Assembly (NCBI RefSeq): GCF_029892425.1
Contig: NZ_JARXWB010000006.1
Location: 186,001 to 250,000 of the forward strand
DNA: 64,000 nt
Direction: 5' to 3'
From: Bradyrhizobium sp. BR13661
Lineage (GTDB): Bacteria > Pseudomonadota > Alphaproteobacteria > Rhizobiales > Xanthobacteraceae
Shown: in pieces, positions 57,910 to 64,000 of the stretch
How positions within the stretch are numbered: the first letter of the stretch is position 1
Layout: every line of letters begins with the position of its first letter
Notes under the pieces: model-generated
Told to the model about the DNA's origin: nothing
What the model saw: only the letters and a program-made list of their open reading frames with translations
Databases searched by the model: none
Translations under genes and position numbers: made by a program

Positions 57910-58896
57910 TTGCACATCCTGGTTCTGGGCGCTGCCGGCATGGTCGGCCGCAAATTGTGTGAACGGCTGTTGCGCGACGGCCGGCTCGGCAAGAGCGATA
58001 TCACCAAATTGACCGTGCATGACGTGGTCGAGCCCAGGAAGCCGGAAAAGGCCGGTTTCCCCGTCGAGACTGTCTCGGGCGATTTCGCCGTCCCGGGCGC
58101 GGCCGAAAAGCTGATCGCCGGCCGCCCCGACGTAATCTTCCATCTCGCCGCCATCGTCTCCGGCGAAGCCGAGCTCGATTTCGACAAGGGCTATCGCATC
58201 AATCTCGACGGCACGCGGATGCTGCTGGATGCTGTCAGGCTCGTCGGCGGCGGCTACAAGCCGCGCGTGGTGTTCACGTCCTCGATCGCGGTGTTCGGCG
58301 CCCCGTTCCCGGACGCCATCGGCGACGAGTTCTTCCACACCCCGCTGCTCAGCTACGGCACCCAGAAGGCGATCGGCGAATTGCTGCTGGCCGACTATTC
58401 CCGCCGCGGTTTCCTCGACGGCATCGGCATCCGCCTGCCGACCATCTGCATCCGGCCGGGCCTGCCCAACAAGGCGGCATCGGGCTTCTTCTCCAACATC
58501 CTGCGCGAGCCGCTCGCCGGCAAGGAAGCGGTGCTCCCGGTGTCCGAGGACGTCCGCCACTGGCACGCCACGCCGCGCTCCGCCGTCGGCTTCCTGCTGC
58601 ACGCCGGCACAATGGATCTCGCCACGGTCGGCCCGCGCCGCAATCTCACGATGCCGGGTCTGTCGGCGACGGTCGGCGAGCAGATCGCGGCCTTGAAGCG
58701 CGTTGCGGGCGAGAAGGTTGCCGCCCGCATCAAGCGCGAGCCCGATCCCTTCATCGTCGGCATCGTCGGTGGCTGGCCGCGCAACTTCAACGCCAAGCGG
58801 GCGCTCGAGCTCGGCTTCACCACAGCCGAAAAGACGTTTGACGACATCATCCGCATTCACATCGAAGACGAACTGGGCGGCAATTTCGTCGCCTGA
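57910..58896 (+). CDS. denD: D-erythronate dehydrogenase-like NAD-dependent oxidoreductase
   Basis: A 328-residue extended SDR/epimerase-fold protein. The Rossmann motif is GAAGMVGRKLCERLL (residues 8-22), catalytic Ser in VVFTSSIAVFG (about 117) and Y-x-x-x-K in SYGTQKAIGELLLADYSRRG (about 143). It resembles the DenD family, which oxidises D-erythronate at C2 to 2-oxotetronate. AAGGAG precedes a TTG start. No OtnI, OtnC or OtnK gene follows directly; the DUF1537 kinase of this window is 43 kb away. It lies next to the sugar importer, so it may act on a different sugar acid. Confidence 0.75.
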   Translation: MHILVLGAAGMVGRKLCERLLRDGRLGKSDITKLTVHDVVEPRKPEKAGFPVETVSGDFAVPGAAEKLIAGRPDVIFHLAAIVSGEAELDFDKGYRINLDGTRMLLDAVRLVGGGYKPRVVFTSSIAVFGAPFPDAIGDEFFHTPLLSYGTQKAIGELLLADYSRRGFLDGIGIRLPTICIRPGLPNKAASGFFSNILREPLAGKEAVLPVSEDVRHWHATPRSAVGFLLHAGTMDLATVGPRRNLTMPGLSATVGEQIAALKRVAGEKVAARIKREPDPFIVGIVGGWPRNFNAKRALELGFTTAEKTFDDIIRIHIEDELGGNFVA

Positions 58897-58905
58897 TCGT
58901 TTGAG

Positions 58906-59892
58906 ATGAACAGTCTGGATATGACGATGGCGAGCGTTGCTTGCATCGGTGAATGTATGGTCGAGCTCCGGCAGGCTCAAGGCGGACAGTCTGCCGGGCA
59001 GGGCGGTGGCTTGTTCTCGCGCGGCTTCGGCGGCGACACCCTCAACACGGCGGTGTATCTGGCGCGGCTCGAGGTCAAGGTCGACTATTTCACGGCGCTC
59101 GGCGACGACGGCATGAGCGAGGAGATGATCGCAGCCTGGAATGCCGAGGGCGTCGGCACGCGTCGCGTCGTGCGGCTGCCGGGCAAGCTGCCCGGCCTCT
59201 ACATGATCCAGCTTGATGCCAAGGGCGAGCGCCAGTTCTTCCACTGGCGCGACAGCGCGGCGGCGCGGCAGCTGATGAGCCTGCCGGAGACCGACGAACT
59301 GCTCAACTCGCTGATGAGCTACGATATCATCTATCTCTCAGCGATCACGCTGTCGATCTACGACGCAGCGGGGCGCGACCGCCTGTTCGCGGCGATCAAG
59401 CGCGCGCGCCTGCTCGGCACCCGCTTCGTATTTGACACCAATTTTCGCGCACGCGGCTGGCCCGATCGCGACGTCGCCCGCGAAGTGTTTGCCACAGCGT
59501 TTGCGGCCGCCGACATCGTACTGACCTCGACCGAGGACCTGCTCGCGCTTTATCCGGGCGAAAGCCCTGAGCAACTGATGGCGCGCATCCCGACGCCTGA
59601 ACTGGTGTTCCGCCTTGCCGAGCCCGTCAGCCTGCTGCGCTTTCCCGGCGGGTCGAGCGAGGTCCGCGCCGAACCGATGACAAAACCGGTCGTTGACACC
59701 ACGGCGGCCGGCGATAGCTTTGCGGCCGCCTATATCGCGGCCCGGCTCGGCGGTTCCGATCCGGTCGAGGCCGCCCAGGCAGGGCATCGCCTCGCCAGTC
59801 TGGTGATCTGCTATCCCGGCGCCATCATTCCGGGCTATGCCATGCCGCCGAAGAAGCGGCACCGGGCTGCGGCATCGCGCCAAGCCAAATAG
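58906..59892 (+). CDS. kdgK: 2-keto-3-deoxygluconate kinase (PfkB family)
   Basis: A 328-residue ribokinase-fold sugar kinase. The GG motif is GGDTLNTAVYLARL (about residue 43), with FDTNFRARGWPDRDVA and the PfkB signature DTTAAGDSFAAAYIAARLGG (about 265) carrying the catalytic Asp. It phosphorylates KDG to KDPG, consistent with the KDPG aldolase 0.6 kb downstream. Three in-frame starts (58906, 58921, 58927) are possible; none has a clear ribosome-binding site. The C-terminus is Lys/Arg-rich. Confidence 0.88.
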   Translation: MNSLDMTMASVACIGECMVELRQAQGGQSAGQGGGLFSRGFGGDTLNTAVYLARLEVKVDYFTALGDDGMSEEMIAAWNAEGVGTRRVVRLPGKLPGLYMIQLDAKGERQFFHWRDSAAARQLMSLPETDELLNSLMSYDIIYLSAITLSIYDAAGRDRLFAAIKRARLLGTRFVFDTNFRARGWPDRDVAREVFATAFAAADIVLTSTEDLLALYPGESPEQLMARIPTPELVFRLAEPVSLLRFPGGSSEVRAEPMTKPVVDTTAAGDSFAAAYIAARLGGSDPVEAAQAGHRLASLVICYPGAIIPGYAMPPKKRHRAAASRQAK

Positions 59893-59975
59893 ACGTTTTG
59901 CAACTGGCGGGTGCGTTGCAGGTGCTCGTCGTCCTCGCGTCTTCTCAAAGTAGTCGGCAATGCTCGGGGTAAGCC

Positions 59976-60440
59976 ATGGTGAGATACAAGGAAGCACTCA
60001 CTGTGGTCGAAATGAGCGACTCAGACTTCTGCAATTATGGCTGGAAGCGGGCGATTGACGAACCAGCCGCGGCGGTGCGGTTTGTTCGAGGCCAAAAGAT
60101 GAGGACGTTGGACGGCGTGTTCAACGAATTGTCGGCGGCGTGCCAGTTTCCATACTATTTCGGTGAGAACTATGCCGCTCTTGCTGAATGCCTCGGAGAT
60201 TTGGATTGGCTCAATGCCTCGAGCTTCGTTCTGATGATTTCAGGATTTTCTGAGTTTTTGGCGGATGAGCCGGTTGAAATGGCGGCCCTTGGTAGGGCGT
60301 TGGCGGCCGGCATCGACGAATACAACAGATCAAGGCAAAATGCCGAGTTCGCCAAGAGCCTGTTTTGCGTTGTCGTCAATGGAGCAACGCTTGATGATGC
60401 CAATAGAAAGTCGTTTTTCGCTGCGACTGCGGCGGCTTAG
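59976..60440 (+). CDS. Barstar-family (barnase-inhibitor) protein
   Basis: A 154-residue protein matching the barstar fold: FVRGQKMRTLDGVFNELSAA (about 35-54), FPYYFGENYAALAECLGDLDW (condensed around YYFGENYAALAECLGDLDW, about 57-75), where the Y-F-G-x-N-x-x-A-L motif is the family signature. Barstar binds and blocks barnase-type RNases. No ribonuclease toxin gene is seen within the window. It interrupts the kdgK-eda pair and has a lower GC content than both. The ATG at 59976 has a weak GGGGTAAG site upstream. Confidence 0.8.
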   Translation: MVRYKEALTVVEMSDSDFCNYGWKRAIDEPAAAVRFVRGQKMRTLDGVFNELSAACQFPYYFGENYAALAECLGDLDWLNASSFVLMISGFSEFLADEPVEMAALGRALAAGIDEYNRSRQNAEFAKSLFCVVVNGATLDDANRKSFFAATAAA

Positions 60441-60526
60441 CCTTTTGAGAGTTGAAACTGAAGAGCCGTTGAACCATTGCCGGTTTGGCTGGCTTGCGCT
60501 ACGCCCTAGCTAAGAATTGAGGCCCT

Positions 60527-61177
60527 ATGCCCACGTCTGCCCAACAGAACCATCTCGTCGCGCTGTTCAAGGCCGCGACCGTCATTCCCGTCCTCACCAT
60601 CGAGCGGATCCAGGATGCCGTGCCGCTGGCGCAGGCGCTGGTGGCCGGCGGCGTCCGCACGCTGGAGGTGACCCTGCGCACCCCGATTGCAATCGAGGCG
60701 GCGCGGGCGATCATGGCCGAGGTCCCCGACGCGGTCGTCGGCATCGGCACGATTCTCAATCCGGCCGACTTTACCCGGGTCGAGAAGCTCGGCGTCGCCT
60801 TCGGCATCAGCCCCGGCCTGACCCCCGATCTCCTCAAGGCCGCGGCCTACAGCTCCTTGCCCTTTGCCCCGGGCATCGCCACGGCGTCCGAGCTGATGAT
60901 GGCATTGTCCCACGGCTTTGATGTCGCAAAGTTCTTCCCGGCCGAGCAGGCCGGCGGCATCAAGGGTCTGCGCTCGCTGGGCGGGCCGTTCCCGAACGTG
61001 CGGTTCTGCCCGACCGGAGGGGTCGGCGAGGCCAATGCCGCCACCTGGCTCGCCGAGCCCAATGTGGTTGCGGTCGGCGGTTCCTGGCTGTGCCCGACGG
61101 CGGAGATCAAGGCCGGGAACTGGGCCGGCATAACTGCCATCTGCCAGCGCACCCTCCAGGCCCTTAAACCTGCGTGA
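60527..61177 (+). CDS. eda: KDPG aldolase (2-dehydro-3-deoxyphosphogluconate aldolase)
   Basis: A 216-residue class I aldolase. It shows the catalytic Glu in LEVTLRTP (about residue 46), FAPGIATASELMMAL, the Schiff-base Lys in FDVAKFFPAE (about residue 133) and phosphate-binding CPTGGVGEANA. It splits KDPG into pyruvate and glyceraldehyde-3-phosphate, completing an Entner-Doudoroff-like route after the KDG kinase. The length is normal. No edd gene of the 6-phosphogluconate type is adjacent. Confidence 0.93.
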   Translation: MPTSAQQNHLVALFKAATVIPVLTIERIQDAVPLAQALVAGGVRTLEVTLRTPIAIEAARAIMAEVPDAVVGIGTILNPADFTRVEKLGVAFGISPGLTPDLLKAAAYSSLPFAPGIATASELMMALSHGFDVAKFFPAEQAGGIKGLRSLGGPFPNVRFCPTGGVGEANAATWLAEPNVVAVGGSWLCPTAEIKAGNWAGITAICQRTLQALKPA

Positions 61178-61238
61178 AGTCTTGCCATCCCTAGGCTAAG
61201 ATTTAGGTCAGGTAAAAGACCCCTAGGGAGAAGAGACC

Positions 61239-62408
61239 ATGACCGCCAGCATCGTCGGATGGGCGCATACGCCGTTCGGCAAGTTCGACACCGAAACCGT
61301 CGAAAGCCTCGTCATCCGCGTCGCCAATGAAGCGATGGCCGATGCCGGCATTTCGGCCTCCGATGTCGACGAGATCGTGCTCGGCCATTTCAACGCCGGC
61401 TTCTCGGCGCAGGATTTTACCGCCTCGCTGGTACTCCAGGCCGACCCGAAGCTGCGCTTCAAGCCGGCGACCCGCGTCGAGAACGCCTGCGCAACCGGCT
61501 CCGCGGCTGTCCACCAGGGCCTGCGTGCGATCGCCGCAGGCGCGGCCAAGGTCGTGCTGGTCGTCGGCGTCGAGCAGATGACCCGTACGCCCGGTCCTGA
61601 GATCGGCAAAAACCTGCTCAAGGCGTCCTACCTGCCTGAGGACGGCGATACGGTCGGCGGCTTTGCCGGCGTGTTCGGCAAGATCGCCAGCTCCTACTTC
61701 CAGAAATACGGCGACCAGTCCGACGCGCTGGCGCTGATCGCGGCCAAGAACCACAAGAACGGCGTCGCCAATCCCTTCGCCCAGATGCGCAAGGATTTTG
61801 GCTTCGACTTCTGCCGCGCCGAGAGCGAGAAGAACCCTTACGTCGCTGGTCCCCTGAAGCGCACCGACTGCTCGCTCGTCTCCGACGGGGCGGCTGCGCT
61901 GGTGCTGGCCGACGCCGAGACCGCCAAGGGCATGAGCAAGTCGATCGGCTTCCGCGCCACCGCGCATGCTCAGGACTTCCTGCCGATGTCCAAGCGCGAC
62001 ATCCTCCAGTTCGAGGGCTGCACGGTCGCCTGGCAGCGCGCGCTGGAGCAGGCGGGCGTGACGCTCTCCGATCTCTCCTTCGTCGAGACCCATGACTGCT
62101 TCACCGTCGCCGAGTTGATCGAGTACGAAGCGATGGGCCTGACGCCGAAGGGGCAGGGTGCCCGCGCAATCAAGGAAGGCTGGACGCTCAAGGACGGCAA
62201 GCTGCCGGTCAATCCGTCCGGCGGCCTGAAGGCCAAGGGCCACCCGATCGGCGCCACCGGGGTGTCGATGCATGTGATGACCGCGATGCAGCTCGCCGGC
62301 CAGGCGCCCGAGGGCATGCAGCTCAAGAACGCAAAGCTCGGCGGCATCTTCAACATGGGCGGCGCTGCGGTGGCCAACTACGTCTCTGTTCTCGAACGAT
62401 TGAAATAG
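61239..62408 (+). CDS. Thiolase-family acetyl-CoA acyltransferase (SCP2-like)
   Basis: A 389-residue thiolase. Nucleophilic Cys in VENACATGSAAVHQG (about residue 87), the His in FVETHDCFTVAEL (about 290) and the GGLKAKGHPIGATG (about 330) of the active site are present. The C-terminal Cys region is replaced by GIFNMGGAAVANYVSVLE, where many SCP2-thiolases lack the second Cys, so the reaction direction and partner are not certain. It is a stand-alone gene followed by a small protein. Confidence 0.88.
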   Translation: MTASIVGWAHTPFGKFDTETVESLVIRVANEAMADAGISASDVDEIVLGHFNAGFSAQDFTASLVLQADPKLRFKPATRVENACATGSAAVHQGLRAIAAGAAKVVLVVGVEQMTRTPGPEIGKNLLKASYLPEDGDTVGGFAGVFGKIASSYFQKYGDQSDALALIAAKNHKNGVANPFAQMRKDFGFDFCRAESEKNPYVAGPLKRTDCSLVSDGAAALVLADAETAKGMSKSIGFRATAHAQDFLPMSKRDILQFEGCTVAWQRALEQAGVTLSDLSFVETHDCFTVAELIEYEAMGLTPKGQGARAIKEGWTLKDGKLPVNPSGGLKAKGHPIGATGVSMHVMTAMQLAGQAPEGMQLKNAKLGGIFNMGGAAVANYVSVLERLK

Positions 62409-62525
62409 GTGTTGTCGGGTGGGCAAAGGCGCGAAAATGCGGGCCCACCTTTTCCTTGCGTTAGATCATGGTGGGCCGGTTCCGGCTGGCCTTAATGCTT
62501 CTGATTGATTTGCAGGGAATGCATC

Positions 62526-62732
62526 ATGAGCAATGACTACGAAGATTCACTCTCTATCGAAGCCCTCAACGATCGTATCGCGATCCTCGAGGATAATATT
62601 CGCCAGCTGATCGAGCAGGCTGCCGCTGCTTCAGGCGAGCAGAGCGAGTCGCGCATCGCCGACCGCATCAACCAGCAGAACGACGAGCTCGATCGCCTCA
62701 TGAAAATCCGCGAATCCCGTCAGAAGAAATAG
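62526..62732 (+). CDS. Small acidic coiled-coil protein, 68 aa
   Basis: A 68-residue protein (MSNDYEDSLSIEALNDRIAI...) with clear heptad repeats of Leu/Ile between residues 14 and 63 (ILEDNIRQLIEQ, INQQNDELDRLMKIR), so it is probably a coiled-coil dimer. An AGGGA site lies 6 nt before the ATG. No function is known. It sits between the thiolase and the CoA-transferase genes, possibly on its own transcript. Confidence 0.6.
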   Translation: MSNDYEDSLSIEALNDRIAILEDNIRQLIEQAAAASGEQSESRIADRINQQNDELDRLMKIRESRQKK

Positions 62733-62848
62733 CAGGCCGCGCGACGCATGCGGCCATACCCTGGCCGGCCTTGCGCACGCGGCATTGCTGCCCTTAGCTG
62801 AACCGAAATCGCAGGACGCCTTGAGCCTGCGCAATCGGGAGCGAATGA

Positions 62849-64000
62849 ATGGGGCCGCTGAAGGGCATCAAGGTCGTCGATATGACCACCGTGCTGATGG
62901 GGCCCTATGCGACCCAGATGCTCGGCGACTACGGCGCCGACGTGATCAAGGTGGAATCGCTCGATGGCGATGTTACCCGCCTGATCGGCCCGATGCGTCA
63001 TACCGGCATGGGCCCGGTCTTCCTCAACACCAACCGGAGCAAGCGCTCGATCTGCCTCGACCTGAAGAAGCCGGCGGGGCGCGAAGCCGTGCTGCGGTTG
63101 CTGAAGGACGCCGACGTCCTCGTCTACAACGTCCGTCCGCAGGCGATGGCGCGGCTGCAACTCGGCTATGACGTCGTCTCCGCGATCAATCCGCGCCTCG
63201 TCTATGCCGGCGTGTTCGGCTTCGGCCAGGACGGGCCCTATGCCGCAAAGCCCGCCTATGATGACCTCATCCAGGGCGCCACCGCGCTCCCCGCATTGAT
63301 GGCGCAGACCGGCGACGGCGTGCCCCGCTATGTGCCGAACGCGCTGGTCGACCGCATCGTAGGCCTCACGGCGGTCGGCGCGATCTGCGCCAGCCTCGTC
63401 CATCGCGATCGCACCGGGCGCGGCCAGCGCGTCGACATCCCGATGTTCGAAACCATGGCCGGCTTCGTCATGGGCGACCACATGGGCGGGCTCACCTACG
63501 AGCCTCCGCTCGACAAAGGCGGCTATGCCCGCCACCTCTCGCGCGATCGCCGGCCCTACAAGACTTCGGACGGCTATCTCAGCGTCATCGTCTACAACGA
63601 CAAGCAGTGGGAGAATTTCTTCAAGGCGACGGGCCGCGATGACCTGCGCGCCGATCCCAAGTTCGCAACCTTCGCCGGTCGCGCCGCGAATATCGACGTC
63701 GTCTATGCCGAGCTCGCGCGAATCTTCGAAACGCGCACCACGGCCGAGTGGATCGAGCTGCTCACCAAAGCCGATGTGCCTGTGATGCCGATGCACGACC
63801 TCGCCTCGATCCTGCATGATGAGCACCTCGAGGCGACCGGCTTCTTCCCCGTCGTGAACCACCCCACCGAGGGGCCGATCCGCAGCATGAAGGTAACGGC
63901 GACCTGGTCGGACACCGAAGCCGAATCGGTGCGCCTGGCGCCGCGGCTCAACGAGCATGGTGCGGAGATTCTGGGCGAGATCGGCTACTCCCCCGACGAG
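62849..64000 (+). CDS. CaiB/BaiF-family CoA-transferase, 3' end beyond window
   Basis: The first 384 residues are present, without a stop; family members are ~400 residues, so only the end is cut. It shows the family start LKGIKVVDMTTVLMGPYATQ, the catalytic Asp region with PAYDDLIQGATAL (about residue 140) and RGQRVDIPMFETMAGF. These enzymes swap CoA between carboxylic acids without covalent enzyme-CoA of the class I type. GGGAG lies 7 nt before ATG 62849. The substrate is not evident from the neighbourhood. Confidence 0.9.
   Translation, partial: MGPLKGIKVVDMTTVLMGPYATQMLGDYGADVIKVESLDGDVTRLIGPMRHTGMGPVFLNTNRSKRSICLDLKKPAGREAVLRLLKDADVLVYNVRPQAMARLQLGYDVVSAINPRLVYAGVFGFGQDGPYAAKPAYDDLIQGATALPALMAQTGDGVPRYVPNALVDRIVGLTAVGAICASLVHRDRTGRGQRVDIPMFETMAGFVMGDHMGGLTYEPPLDKGGYARHLSRDRRPYKTSDGYLSVIVYNDKQWENFFKATGRDDLRADPKFATFAGRAANIDVVYAELARIFETRTTAEWIELLTKADVPVMPMHDLASILHDEHLEATGFFPVVNHPTEGPIRSMKVTATWSDTEAESVRLAPRLNEHGAEILGEIGYSPDE

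Noticed and set aside
56854..59244. A 796-codon minus-strand open frame opposite the permease, DenD and kdgK genes
   Set aside because: Low-complexity Arg/Asp/His-rich translation typical of an antisense shadow; three confident genes lie on the other strand.

Overview
The window is GC-rich chromosomal DNA from an alphaproteobacterium, most likely Bradyrhizobium or a close Nitrobacteraceae relative. Supporting signs are Rhizobiales-type intergenic palindromes, an invasion-associated-locus-B family protein, a DUF6894 protein, Irr-box-like repeats before iron-uptake genes, and a tRNA-His with A73 and no G-1. This is inference from sequence recall; no search was run.

Layout. 0-5.4 kb: housekeeping and small hypothetical genes with LuxR- and AraC-type regulators. 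5.4-10.9 kb: an RND efflux pump divergent from its TetR regulator across a perfect palindrome. 10.9-12.1 kb: ribonuclease Z and a small protein. 12.2-17.4 kb: an IclR regulator divergent from a four-gene acid-sugar operon (DHDPS-like aldolase, DUF1537 kinase, PdxA2, Fe-alcohol dehydrogenase). 17.9-23.2 kb: a dense tRNA array. 23.4-24.9 kb: a DUF4145 gene, a membrane gene and a phage-terminase remnant. 25-34.8 kb: DUF1428, GST, a dispersed repeat, TetR/arylsulfatase, IalB and a second RND pump. 35.6-43.9 kb: an iron-uptake block (two paralogous TonB-dependent receptors, PiuC-type hydroxylase, ExbB, ExbD, TonB). 44-48.5 kb: site-2 protease, LysR, EamA, GFA, serine hydrolase. 48.6-61.2 kb: a sugar-acid locus (two SDRs, IlvD/Edd dehydratase, LacI regulator, ABC importer, DenD-like dehydrogenase, KDG kinase, KDPG aldolase) interrupted by a barstar-family gene. 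The right end holds a thiolase, a small coiled-coil protein and a truncated CaiB/BaiF CoA-transferase.

The standout region is the tRNA array. Folding by hand gives 35 tRNA-like genes with readable anticodons covering all 20 amino acids, one truncated tRNA, and an ordinary-looking tRNA-Gln(CTG) at the right edge. They are spaced by 0-8 nt in most places, usually with an encoded CCA. Inside the array lie an RtcB RNA-ligase gene, a RusA-like gene and two tiny ORFs. Several tRNAs are odd: leucine anticodons on bodies without a long variable arm, C instead of U at position 33, two arginine tRNAs without a normal D-arm, a 14-nt internal duplication, junctions that share bases, and a tRNA-Arg(CCT) split after position 37 by a palindromic element. 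Position 37/38 is the classical site of tRNA introns, and an RNA ligase of the tRNA-splicing/repair family is encoded 270 bp away. Whether this is decay or a repair/splicing system is the main open question.

Regulation visible in the sequence: the LacI regulator has near-identical operator-like sites before the dehydratase and before the importer; both TonB-receptor genes share an Irr-box-like element, the second with three copies at exact 23-bp spacing; the IclR and both TetR regulators each sit beside an inverted repeat in a divergent intergenic region.
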